Assembly (NCBI GenBank): GCA_013420905.1
Contig: JAAXNY010000001.1
Coordinates: 1,426,001 to 1,490,000, forward strand
Reading direction: 5' to 3'
Source of the DNA: Collybia mongolica
Taxonomy: Eukaryota; Basidiomycota; Agaricomycetes; Agaricales; Clitocybaceae
DNA length: 64,000 nt
How positions within the stretch are numbered: position 1 is the first letter of the stretch; the number at the start of each line of letters is the position of its first letter. This document shows, piece by piece, positions 48,640 through 59,985 of this stretch. The translations under genes were made by a program, and so were the position numbers. The notes beneath the pieces are model-generated. The model worked only from the letters and a program-made list of their open reading frames with translations, was not told the DNA's origin and did not search any database.

Positions 48640-49987
48640 AAGTGGCGAAGAATCTCAGATGTTAGGCCGATATTGAAGGGGGGGTCCAACATCCCCCAAG
48701 AGATCAACGAGTCCATGTAATCCGAGATACAGAGAGTAAACCAACAACAAACCCAAATGTAACCGAGAATTTTATACATCGGTATCGGCGAATGGTATCC
48801 TGCCCTCTTGTAGCCGCGATCACAACTTCTTCAAGGCTCATTGCAAGAGGTTGAACTAAAAAGAAATAGAGTGAACGAAAGTCTGTCGGTTGCATATGAA
48901 GGATGCCATGCATAATGAAAGTCGTGAAGAGCCGGACGTAGCAGGACTTGTAGCTCCCTGTACGAAGACCCAAACGACGGGCCAGGTATTTTCCGGGCGA
49001 GGAGACGACCTGTAAAACATCTCAGTAAACTGAAAAGACAACAGTAAGAAACCCTGACCCTGCATAAGCTTTGATGCCATGTTCGACTACGAAGGAATTG
49101 TCAACTGAACTTGAGCGAATGCAAATTTAGTCTCCTACCCTCAGAATTTGCGTACGGTATAAGCATCGCTAAATTTTCCAAATAGTGGAGGCCATCCCTT
49201 GGGTTCTGTGAGGCAAGCACCGACACTTACAATGGACAATAGAATGTGTGGCGCATTTATGCATGCAACTGATCTTATACCAAAAAGGAAGAGGACCCAC
49301 AGCCGCCAGTACCATGGTTGCAAAGCAATGGGAATGGAGTGTTTGGTAAAGACAGAAGTGTACGTGCCGGCGCAATGTGCGGCGTCAATAAGCAACACGT
49401 AAAACGTCAACCAAAGCACTTGAAAGATGATGAATCGATGTCGTGTGATGCGATGATGAGGAGGGAGCGTGAGACCATCCCACTCCCCGAGCACCGAAAA
49501 AAGTTGAAGGGCCCAACGCGATCGAGCCCAAAATGACTATGTCGACGACCAAGACGTAGAATGCCAACCGTTAAAGTTGAGATAGGATGAATCGACCACG
49601 TGTACGATGGTGTGGGCGGGGTGGAAGGACGTATTTAGGCTCGTGAAACCACCCTACTCCCCGAGGATTTCAGAGGAGCCGAGCGGCCCACTGCAATCGA
49701 GCCGATAGTGGTGCACTTGAGATGGGTTCAGATTGTCCATCGTGATGCAGTTCCTGTTGAACATTGGTGAGAATGATATAGTCGGATGCAACGAACGCGT
49801 AAGCCAAAAGAGCAGTGCGGAGAAGGGCGTTGAGTCTCGGATCACTGGTGGGGTTTTTGTAAAGTCGGACGAGGACATGACTTGCGATTACAGGCCAGTT
49901 AAGCCAGCGAAATGGGGATGGTTTCATAATCAAACTTGAGAAAAGCAAGAATAAGACCAGGACATAGGCTATGAGAGGTTGGTCCAT
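48640..49987 (-). pseudogene. MBOAT wax-synthase pseudogene, chimeric
   Basis: Homologue of the intact-looking gene next to it, with start MDQPLIAYVLVLFLLFSSLI at 49987 and the family text PSPFRWLNWPVIASH and ASDYIILTNVQQELHHDGQS. It is broken in at least three ways. An in-frame TGA follows QWAARLL (near 49670). The GVGW-to-helix segment occurs twice in tandem (49550-49697 and 49391-49529), with a frame change between the copies. A frameshift near 48755 lies before KILGYIWVCCW. In between, intact family stretches remain: TEPKGWPPLFGKFSDAYTVR, VVSSPGKYLARRLGL, TDFRSLYFFLVQPLAMSLEE. The 3' limit is approximate. Confidence 0.78.
49391..49697 (-). repeat. Partial tandem duplication inside MBOAT pseudogene
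   Basis: Two diverged copies of one coding segment, about 140-150 bases each (49550-49697 and 49391-49529). Both encode RW-A-x-x-L, then a G-W motif, then RFI-hydrophobic and YVL-D. Shared blocks are visible on the plus strand, such as GATGAATCGA and ACCCTACTCCCCGAG versus CATCCCACTCCCCGAG. This layout suggests unequal crossover between tandem paralogues. Confidence 0.7.
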
Positions 49988-50508
49988 CTTCCAGTTGTTG
50001 CAGTTGGTGTCACTACCATCAATAGTTGCTGAAGGATGGGGAGGGAGGTTCCAACGTATATACGCGTAAACTTTTACGTGACACAGGGCAGGGAACCGAT
50101 CTAGTGGTAAGGCAAGTAAGGAATACTGAACAGCGAAGCACATGGGTCTGAGATATAATCATTTAGACTCACTAATGAATAGAAGCGGATATTGCTATGA
50201 ATCTCGTAGGTGTCAGTAATGTCAACCGAGATCAAAGCATCTTCTGCGCAATTGGTATTTATGAGCCTCGGAAATTACTACATACTGGATTCTATCTATC
50301 GGGTTCACCAGCATCGATGGGCATACGTAGGCAAGCTTTGTCCAAACTAACAAGTTGTAAAACACAAGTCGAAAAAATAATTCGAATAAGTAGAATGGCG
50401 GCAACCATTGACGTTTTATGTCATAAATAAGCAGTCTGAGAATCATGAATCAACAATCGGTTGCACGTTTCAGGGGCAAGGGGAACGCTCACCGAATTAT
50501 GTATGTAG
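49988..50508. other. Spacer between tandem MBOAT copies
   Basis: About 520 bases. Short open stretches on both strands (50197-50430 plus, 50222-50446 minus) show no homology to the flanking genes or to other families. Nothing else seen. Confidence 0.5.
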
Positions 50509-51713
50509 TCAGTAACCTACGCGGCCAATGTGGCTGAAGATACCATTTATTATCCCAACCTCAAACGATTCCAATAATCCCCAAGTGATCAACGAGTCCG
50601 TCCATCCCGGAATAGAGTATACGAACCAACAAAGAACCCAGGCATAACCCAGAAGCTTTTGCATGCTCGTGGGAACACCGTACATACCTATCTTGGCTGC
50701 GAGTGCAACCACCGCGTCTTCAAATGTAATCGCAAGGGCTTGAGACAAGAAGAAATATAAAGGACGTGCGTCTGAGGGGTTCGTATGAACAATGCCCGAT
50801 ATGAAAAAAGCCGCGTAGAGTTGAACGTAGGAAGATGAATTGCTCCCTGCGGGAAGTTGCAGGCGACGGGCAAGGTATTTTCCATGAGATGATACAATCT
50901 GAATTGGATATCAGCAGACAAGTCATAGGGCATAAGGAGGAGTTACCCTTCTCAGTTTTTGGTGCCATGTCCGGCTAGATGAAAGCAACCCTTCAGTAAA
51001 CATTTAAGGATGAAAAAACAGTTTCTTACCCCCAGAACCTGCGTATAGTGTAGGCATCGCCCCATTTTCCGAACAAATGAGGCCATCCTCTCGGCTCTGA
51101 TATGAGTCCCAACGCAGACGATGGACAGCATGGCGTGCAAAAAACTTAGATAACCGACCGCTCTTAATGCGATGAGGAAGACACCCAGAACCCGCCAGTG
51201 CCACGCTTGTAACGCAGTGGGTATAGATTCCGGCGCAAATACTGAAGTATGGACGATGAGGAAATGCGCGATATCGATGAATACTAAGTAAACCGCCGAC
51301 CAGAGGAGCTGGGAGAGGATGAATCGACCGCGAGAAATGCGGGGGTACGGGGGGAGAACCCCTTTTGGTTCGTGAGACCAGCCCACACCCCGAGGGCTAA
51401 GAAAGAGCGTCAGAGCCCAGCGCAACCGAGCCCCGAAAGATGCATTCGATATGGGTTCTTGTTGTCCGGCCAGGTAGAGTTCGCGTTGAACATCAGTGAG
51501 TAGGATATAGTCGGATGACATGAATAGGTAGGCCATGAAAGTGACGCGAATCGACGCGTCCCCTCCTACATCATTAGTTGGGCTTTGGAAAAAAATGGAG
51601 TAAGCAAGACTCGCTATGACTGGCCATATAGCCCAACGAAGTCGTGAGGGCTTGACGACTAGACTCGTTATGAATAATCCAAGCACGAGGATGTGAGCGA
51701 TGAAAGACATCAT
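50509..51713 (-). CDS. Wax-synthase-type MBOAT acyltransferase, frameshifted
   Basis: Polytopic membrane O-acyltransferase of the fungal wax-synthase-domain group; relatives act in terpenoid and lipid acylation. From 51713 it reads MMSFIAHILVLGLFITSLVV, then SSDYILLTDVQRELYLAGQQ, SPRGVGWSHEPKGVLPPYPR, SIPTALQAWHWRVLGVFLIA and LSIVCVG. About two bases are missing near 51108-51112 relative to its neighbour, so the conserved ISEPRGWPHLFGKWGDAYTI and RRFWGRTWHQKLRR continue in another frame. After an intron near 50945-50895 the rest is open: IVSSHGKYLARRLQLPAG, ARPLYFFLSQALAITFEDAV, LGYAWVLCWFVYSIPGWTDS, stop at 50509. The conserved HGKYLARRL region and the His/Trp text are kept. Either a recent pseudogene or an assembly indel. 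Confidence 0.72.
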
Positions 51714-52171
51714 GCTCGGTGCACTCGCTGGTCGCAGGGGTAACGAGTTTGAGAGTCAGAACTAGTGGGGCGTGCTCCTGTTTTATAATGCTGTCAACCT
51801 TGTGCGTACGTCCTCAGACCCGTGTTCGGCACTTTTCACGGTCCCTGACGTAGATGAAATATCATCGGTCACCACGGGCGCTACTAAAAGCTTGGCTAGC
51901 TTGAGCCGTCGTTGAAGTTGAATGTTATAAATTGTCGCCAAAGCGAACTAGTTAGTGTCCACAGAGTTTCCATACATCAGACATGTGTTTTGGGGGTTAT
52001 CAACGGCATGAATAATGGTCAGATCTCGAGCACATAACTATATGTTGAGGTTCGATGTTCGACAGAGAGACCGAACTTTTGTCGATTCAATCGGAACGGA
52101 ACGCGTTCAGTCACGGTGTCATATGGACTCGTCGGTCACGCCTCGAAAAATTTGGTTCAGTCTCAAGGTCG
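51714..52171. other. Divergent promoter interval MBOAT / ISM1
   Basis: About 460 bases between the divergent MBOAT (minus) and isoleucyl-tRNA synthetase (plus) starts. No gene in either frame can be supported. Part of 52015-52171 is open in the synthetase frame, and an upstream ATG at 52055 is an alternative start. Confidence 0.5.
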
Positions 52172-55100
52172 ATGAGGAATTGGGCATACCATGCGTTTAC
52201 CTCGTATCCGTTCAGGCATTCGTCACGTTTGCAACCAAGGCGGCCATTCTCCTCTTCTACGAGGTTTCATTCAATCAAGCAAATTGTAGACAACAAGTCG
52301 TTCTCAAAGACCTTGCATCTTCCAAAAACGTCCTTTCCGCTTTGGGCAGATCCCTCGAAGAGTGAAGTACCATTTCAGGAGCGCACGGGAGAACATCTTT
52401 ATCGTTGGCAGGTGTGCGATTCTTGGTGCTATCATTGGAAAAGGATTTACTCTCATATTTAGTGGAAAAACGCACAAGGCCCTTTATTTGTATTCCACGA
52501 TGGCCCACCATATGCCAATGGGAACCTTCATATAGGTCATTACTTTTTCGATGGTTTTTGGAAGACCAGATAATGACATTGGTATTAGGACACGCCCTGA
52601 ACAAAATTCTGAAGGACATTATTAATCGATATCATGTATCCCTTGGCCGCAAAGTGCAGTGCGTAGTCCATCCGAGTTCTTTCAAATTCTTCCCTCACTA
52701 GCGTTGCTTGCATAGCTATATTCCAGGCTGGGACTGCCATGGTCTTCCTATCGAAAATAAAGCCCTACAAGAACTGGGTGTATGTCATCATTTGCCAAAG
52801 GATCTTTCACATTATTTATTTATGCTTTCCAAAGCAAGATTCTCTCACCGCCTCCTCAACCACAATACGCAACGCTGCAGAGGCTACTGCAAAGCGTGAA
52901 ATCGAGTCGCAGAAAGCCCAATTCCGTCACTTCGGCATTATGGCCGATTGGAGCTCAGAATCCACGTACCGAACCCTAGGTATGTGATTCGCTTTTAAGG
53001 TTAAATGGGGCGCCGATTTAAGCTGGTCCCGTAGACAAAGGATATGAACTTCGTCAACTGCGTATATTTCAGAAAATGGTGGAAAAAAGTAGGCGGCACA
53101 CCAGTGGTCTTATATACAACGGCTGATTCAATCAAGCAAGGCCTTATATATCGTCATTATCGTCCCGTCCATTATTCACCATCATCACGGTCAGCGCTGG
53201 CTGAAGCAGAACTCGTGTACAAAGACGATCATGTCTCCCATTCTGTTTACGTCTCATTCGAACTCGATCGTAAAGTAGAAATCAAGAGCCCCCTTGTCAA
53301 GACACTTGTTGCTTCTTCCACCTCTGCGCAGCTGCTCGTGTGGACTACTACTCCATGGACGCTTACTGCGAATATGGTATGTCCCACCAGCTGTTCTCGT
53401 TAATCGAACATTGAACTCTATTCAGGGAATCGCCGTTCACAACGACTTGACATACTCGGTTCTCCGCCGTAAAGATCAAAGGGAGTCTCTTGTCATAGTT
53501 GCCAAGAATCGAATTGAAGCACTTACTGCCATACTCGGTGAGGTCGACACTGTTGCAGAAATCAAAGGTCAGTTTCCTGTTACTCCTAATCATCGACCCT
53601 AATTACACCACCACAGGCTCTGATCTAGTCGACACACAATATATCCCAATATTCTCATCATTGTCTGCTACTTCAACTCCCCTCAGGATCATAGCCGCTC
53701 CACACGTAACATCTGAATCGGGGACCGGACTCGTGCACTGTGCCCCTGCACATGGTGCTGAAGACTATCAAGCATTCTTGGCATTAGGGCTGATCTCGAA
53801 CTCAAATAATATGGTTTGCCATGTCGATAAAGAGGGGAAATTCACGATCAATGTTGCAGAAGTTGTCGGGGAGTGTGCGGGGAATCTGGTTGGCCAAGAG
53901 GTCCTAAGTAGCGGGTCGAAAGCAATCGTTGACCTCCTTCGAAGTGTGGGCGCGCTCGTAAAGATTCAACGGATCAAACATCGATACCCTTATGATTGGA
54001 AAACTGACCGACCTATCATTGTGACGTGAGTCGAGTCTTCTACGTCAACTTGAAAATACCGAAAGATAGTTCAGCGCAACTTCACAATGGTTCGCAAATC
54101 TGGCCAACATCAAGGAGGATGCATTAAAAGCACTGGACGATGTATCATTCTTCCCTGCCCCCTGTAAGTAACCACTGTTCGTGAAAGCATAAGTATCTGT
54201 TCTAACTCAGCGTTTGTAGCCCGAAACCGATTAGAATCGTTCATCCGCTCCCGGTCTGAATGGTGCATATCTCGGCAACGTGTATGGGGAGTACCAATAC
54301 CCGCGCTGCATCACCTAGACAACGACCGTTCAGTGCTCGATTCGACTTCTCTCAATCATATTTTAACTGTCCTGGAGAAAAAAGGCGTCGCACATTGGTG
54401 GAACGGGCCAGTTGAAGACTTTGTCCATCCTTCGTTACTAGAGTCTGGTCGCCCAGCATCCGAGACCTGGCGAAAAGGCGCTGATACCATGGATGTCTGG
54501 TTTGACAGCGGAACCTCGTGGTCCATGTTGAGCGAGATGGGCGTTGGGAAAGAAAACGAAGGAAGAACATTCCACGCCGACGTTTGCTTGGAAGGGTCTG
54601 ATCAACATCGTGGGTGGTTTCAGAGCCAGCTCCTGACTGCTATCGGGTCAGCATCTACCCCACAAGAAAATGTGAGTCCGTATGGGACGTTGATCACTCA
54701 CGGGATGGTACTGGACGAGGCCGGAAAGAAAATGAGCAAGTCGCTTGGCAATATCGTAAGCCCTTTGACTGTTGTCCTGGGCGGCGAGGTATGTGATATG
54801 TTTTATTGCACGGATTTAATTGATCCAGCGAGAAAAGGACAAGAAGAAAAACCCTGCATATGGAGCCGACGTGTTGCGATTGTGGGTCGCAACGGTCGAG
54901 TATTGGCGCGATATGTCAATTGGTCCAACGGTGTTGGCTCAAGCAGCAGAGTCGATGAGAAAGATTCGGAATTCTGCTAGGTTCGCTTTGGGTAACATTG
55001 GAGATGAAGAAAGAAGAAGCCGGATGAAACGTGTACCAAGGGGAGAGATGGGACTGGTGTGTTTGCATTCCCTTTTTTTAAGCAGGGGCTGATGGTTCCT

Positions 55101-56219
55101 TTCCACAAGGCCGAGCGATATGTGATGCATGAACTTTATAATTTGGAACGTACTGCCCTGGATGGATATGCTTCTTATAACTTCCCAAAAGGTGGGTCTT
55201 CAAATACTAATAACATCGCCAATGACTTACCTGTTCCTGGTGTCAATAGTCATTAACGCCTTGACCAACTTCGCCAACATCACACTATCGTCTCTATATT
55301 TTGACATCACCAAAGACTGTTTGTATGCGAATGATGTCGCGAGTCACGAGCGAAGAGCAGTTGTTACGGTCCTGGAACAGGTTTGATATGCAGTTCCCAG
55401 CACACACGCAACAATAATATCGTTTTCAATCAGGTGTTAAAAACAATGACGTCTGTCCTCGCTCCCGTCCTCCCGCATTTAGCGGAAGAAATTCATGATG
55501 CTTATAAACCCGATGGCTCTTCAGTCTTCACGATACCATGGACGCCACTAGTATGCATATAACATACAATACTTCTGGAAAATTGACTCACTTCTGAAAA
55601 CTCCCTTAGAGCGACGACTGGATGGACCCTCAAGCTGCGGAAGATATGGCAGAACTTTTCCGGGTGCGCAGTACGGTGCTCCCATTATTAGAAAAGGCTC
55701 GTGGAGATAAGTGAGTCTCTGATCTTGATGTATCAAAAGAGTCACTCACGGTTGCAACCTGTAGACGCTTGAAGAGCTCGTTGGAAGCTGAGGTAGACAT
55801 CGTACTTCCTGATGTTTGCTCGGAAACCAAACTAGCCCGACTTTTGAAGCGTGAAGGTCAGTTTCCTTCCCCCGCCCCCGTTACCAACGCGGTATGCTCA
55901 TTTTCGGTAAATCATAGAATATTTATTAAAGACATTGTTCATTACCTCCGATGCCATTGTCACCGATGAAGGATCTTTCGGAACTTCATCCCCAGAATGG
56001 ATATACTCTGATACTATCACGATTCCGGGTAAGTAGCATCGCTGTCATCAGGGAATATAGCATCTTACCGATCGTTCACAGGCGTCGACGACGACCTAGT
56101 TGTCCGCGTTCGACCCGCTACATTGCAGAAATGTCCCCGATGTTGGACTTACACAAAACCCGAAACGGACATTCTTTGCGAGCGATGTGCCAAGGTTGTC
56201 CCCCATTGATGTGGGAGAT
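52172..56219 (+). CDS. ISM1: Mitochondrial isoleucyl-tRNA synthetase
   Basis: Class I aminoacyl-tRNA synthetase charging mitochondrial tRNA-Ile. The start at 52172 ([20 protein letters not shown]) gives an Arg/Ser/Phe-rich presequence; 52055 is an alternative. Motifs in order: [20 protein letters not shown]; the HIGH signature as GNLHIG joined to [15 protein letters not shown] across an intron near 52527-52587; [18 protein letters not shown]; and the editing-domain text [20 protein letters not shown]. The tRNA-binding and catalytic part reads [47 protein letters not shown] (KMSKS), and [19 protein letters not shown]. The anticodon-binding domain ([20 protein letters not shown]) and a C-terminal zinc-type [19 protein letters not shown] follow, then KVVPH, stop 56217-56219. 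Over a dozen short introns. All signatures intact. Confidence 0.93.
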
Positions 56220-56374
56220 GACATGGTCGACCTTGCTACATCGAATCTCGTTTATAACATCGACGCAGACCTACAAGAATAATGAAACCTACGTTTCAAC
56301 AAATCATCTGTATTTATTACTCTATCTATTCACTGAATCTCTACCCTAATCCTATTATTCTACTATCATCACAA

Positions 56375-57896
56375 CTACACCCATACCCTGTAGTATGTTG
56401 TGGTGACTTGGTTGCTGGTATCATATTTTCGGATTACAAGCTGGAATACAGCCCCGAGAACGTCCCGTCGAATATGGTAAGTGGTTCGGAGGATACCACG
56501 TTCGCCAGTTGGGTAGACTGTCAGTTTTCCTAGTGAAGGGAGTCGTGATGCAACTACTACATCTTCCTCACCTCGGGGCAACGCAGTGTAAGCTAACTCG
56601 ATTCGTTAAGCTTGGTAAACTTTGAAAAATTGGAAATCAATGTATTCTGTGAATCCGTAATTATTTAAGAATTACAGTGTAATTTCAGGATGTAACTGAC
56701 CAATTCCATATCAGCTAGAGATCCAGACCACTTCCGCAGCCCAGGGCAAATTTTAAACCATTGCGACATCCACTGTTGCACATAGTGAAGATCCGTACAC
56801 TCCTCTCCGGGACTGAAATGAAGAGCTTTTAGATAAGGGAGCCCACCCCTAGAAATCAATGCCTCAAGCATCTCGTCTATCTCATCTCCTTGAAAGGCAA
56901 TTTCATGACCAACGAACAATGTTGTAAGGTTATCTAGAGAGTGAACGCCCTGTAGCAACAGGACACAGACGTTAAATGCATGGGAGTGAAGACTAGTCAG
57001 ATTTGGAAGCATATCCGGCGTCAAAGCACCAGCTGAGAGAATGGGGGTATGTTCATTGGTACCACGCCAGTTCAGAGTAAGGTTTTGAATTGTCGGGTGA
57101 GCGACCAAAAATTCAACCAAAGCCTCCCCCAATAGGCTGCCTTCTCCGTCGAAATCTACCCAGCCCCCAAATTCGAATGTCTGGAGTCGTGAAAACCTGA
57201 AATCTCGGAAGAAAGCTGCCGCCTTTGTGGTGCCATAACCTTTATACGCGAAAGGCATGGAAAGATGAGTAATTGTCTGAAGTGATGCTTCCGTTGAAGA
57301 GTTTAGCTGGGGTTGCGTTCTGAGGGGGTACACTGTGGACTGTCCGCGTTAGTGGGGCTAACGCTACTTTTTTGGCTAAGCAACATACCATTATCATCCC
57401 AAATGAGCTTCTCAATCCCCACAATCCGGAAGCTGATGCCAGGGAATTGGGTTGGATGTGGGTTGGGAAGAACAGGGGGGCTTGCGTAACGACTCTGTCG
57501 ATATGTAAATTTTTCCAAAAGTGGACACGATCTTCGCAATACTTCGATGAAACTGTTTTGCTCCACCACAGTATGGAACGGTGGCCCTGTCACTGTTATT
57601 GATTTCAACTGTGCCAAATTAGAGATAGCGCCAAGGTCCAGCCATGTTTTTTCTTCGCCGTCTTCCTGCCACGCTGTGAAAATATGGATGTATGTGACTT
57701 TTCTGGCCAGGGAATAATCTAACTTGAGGAGATCGAACGTCGCCTGCACTCCATTTTGGTCGCTACGGAGATAGACGGACCGATAGAGATTTGGGCTAGC
57801 TACAGCAGAAAATTGTGAAGAGATGCGGGCAACTTTCGCTAAGTCCGCACGATCCAGGAAACGACAAGCAGTTGACCACAGTTCTGGTGGTAGCAT
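56375..57896 (-). CDS. F-box/LRR-like protein, copy 1 (frameshifted 3' exon)
   Basis: First of three tandem paralogues. The start at 57896 carries the F-box: MLPPELWSTACRFLDRADLA then KVARISSQFSAVASPN. A leucine-rich body follows, with TWLDLGAISNLAQLKSITV. Exon 1 ends at KLIWDDNG; exon 2 (about 57333-56690) reads ITHLSMPFAYKGYG and ends MEL. A conserved third exon follows an intron that starts GTCAGT and ends CACAG. In this copy exon 3 lacks one base near 56606 relative to copies 2 and 3, giving a premature TAG at 56593-56595. The out-of-frame remainder still resembles the paralogues (VVVASRLPSLGKLTVYPTGE, IRRDVLGAVFQLVIRKYD) down to 56375. The protein may be shortened by about 70 residues. 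Presumed SCF adaptor. Confidence 0.72.
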
Positions 57897-58069
57897 AGTT
57901 TTTATCAGTTGTTTTTTAGTAGCCTGAACACTGGTCCTCGGTGCTCAATGGACGCTAAATGTTGGACAAGTCAGTGTCAGTTATCATCGATCGTCGATCA
58001 CCGCCACCAGTCAGCGGTGGTGGTAGTCCCATTGAGGCAGTCGCGTGCAACTGCTGAGATACACAGAAG

Positions 58070-59597
58070 CTAAAAAGCTATGTTGTGGTATATCGTGGTG
58101 ACCTTGTTGTAGATGCTATGTTTTCTGACGACGAGTTGGGATACGACTCCAAGGTCGTTCCGTCGGATGTGATAAATGGCTCGGCGGATATTCAGTTCTC
58201 CTGCTGGGCAGATCGTCACTTTTTTCAATGAGGAAAGCCTTGACGCGATTGCTACAACATCTTCTACTCCCCGGCGCAGGATGGTGTAAGACAGCTCGAT
58301 TCGCGTAAGCGCAGAGAAATTCAAGAAGTTGGATATTAATGAATCCTGTGGTTCCATACAAGTTGGTGAGAATCTCAGTGCGAATGTAGGATGCGACTGA
58401 CTAATTCCATCCCAGACATATCAGCGAGGGAACCTGACCACTTCTGTAGCCCCGGACAAATTTGAGACCATTGTGACATCCACCTTTGTGTATTTTGAAG
58501 GTCCGTGCACGCCTCTCCGGGGCCGAAATGAAGAGTTTTCAGGCGAGGGAGCCCGCCTCTAGCGATCAGTCCTTCGATCATCCCGTCTATCTCGTACTCT
58601 GCTTCAGGGTGGAGGCCATGACCAACGGACAGTTTTTCCAGGTTCTCCAGTGAACGAACTCCCCTTCGTAATAGGATCAGCACGTTAAACGCATGGGAGC
58701 GCAGGCTACGCAGATTTGGAAGCATATTTGGCGTCACATCATTAGCCGACAACTCGGAAGTATATTCGCTACCGTCATCCCAGTTCAGCGCAAGGTTCTG
58801 GATCGTCGAGTGGGCGGCTAAGAACTTGGTCAGAGCCGCAGGACCGACGTCTCCGTTGACATCTACCCAGCCGCCTAATTCCAAGGTCCTGAGTCGAGGG
58901 AATCTGAATTTTTCAAAAAAGGGTACTGCCTCTTCAACGCCAATATCATCAAGTTCGGAAGGTATGGCTAAGTGAATGATCGTCTCGAGTGATCCAGTCA
59001 TCAAAGAATGCAATTGGGGATGTGCTGTGAGGAGGCATGCTGTAATATGTTAGCATTAGTGGGGCAACAGTAGTTATATGGCTAAAGGGGTGTACCTTTG
59101 TCGTCCCAAATGAGCCTCTCGATCCCCGCAATGTAAAAATCGCGGCTGTGGAAGTTGGTTGGGTATAGACCAATGAAGGGAGGAGGATAATGGCCTTGTC
59201 GATAGGTAAATTTTTTCAAGAGCGGGCACGATTCGTCCACTATCTTGAGGAAAGTGTCTTGTTCTTCCGCGTCTTTAAACGGTGACGCTGTCATCGTCAT
59301 CGACCGCAGCTGTGTCAAATTATAAAAAGCGCTGAGGTCTAACCAAGCCTTTTCTTCGCCGTCTTCTTGCCATGCTGTGAAAATATGAATGTCTGTGACT
59401 TTTCTGGCCAAAGAATGATCTGATTTGAGGAGACTGAATGTCGCCTGGACTCCACCATTGTCGCTACGGAGGTGAACGGTCTGGTAGAGGATTGGGCGGG
59501 CTGCCGCTGAAAGTTGCGATGAAGTACGGGAGATTTTCGCCAAATCATTCTGATCCAGAAAGCGACAAGTGGTAGACCAGAGTTCCGGGGGGAGCAT
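58070..59597 (-). CDS. F-box/LRR-like protein, copy 2
   Basis: Second tandem paralogue, apparently intact. The start at 59597 gives MLPPELWSTTCRFLDQNDLA then KISRTSSQLSAAARPI (F-box). Exon 1 runs to KGTPL-type text, and exon 2 (about 59013-58389) has HLAIPSELDDIGVEEAVPFF, GGWVDVNGDVGPAALTKFLA and ARGGLPRLKTLHFGPGEACT. After MEL an intron starting GTCAGTCG and ending CACAG leads to exon 3: DSLISNFLNFSALTRIELSY, TILRRGVEDVVAIASRLSSL, KKVTICPAGELNIRRAIYH, and VVRKHSIYNKVTTIYHNIAF, stop 58070. The alternating leucines suggest a repeat-like ligand-binding part. Target unknown. Sequence is closer to copies 1 and 3 than to the 7.4 kb F-box gene. Confidence 0.8.
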
Positions 59598-59985
59598 GGT
59601 ATTATCTTATTGGTTGTATGTAGGGCGTTGAAGAGGTTTAAATGTTCTGATTGAATACTGACCCCTGTACGCAAATTCGGAAAATATTTAGAGCCGGTCG
59701 CCATTCGGCGAACTCGGACCTACATCAAGCTTTCAACACGTGACTGTGACGATGACAACGATGTGGATGAATAATCCCCATCCTAATGTATGTACATATC
59801 TTTAAATGATATCCGGCGGATTGCGTCCGCAGGTATGGTTTCGCGGCCTGCTACAATACAATATCTCCTTAGTATTTGAATACACGAGCGGTGCACTACA
59901 CCAACAAACCACGTCTGTTATCCAACCTACATTCAAGACCCGTTACCTCCGTTCACACCCCTTCACCTCGGTCATTTAATAAGGC
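59598..59985. other. Spacer between F-box copies 2 and 3
   Basis: About 390 bases, AT-rich, downstream of copy 3 and upstream of copy 2. Nothing gene-like; probably the copy 2 promoter. Confidence 0.5.

Noticed and set aside
57985..58030. Hairpin near CGCCACC...GGTGGTGG between F-box copies
   Set aside because: Short and imperfect, with no terminator or mobile-element context.
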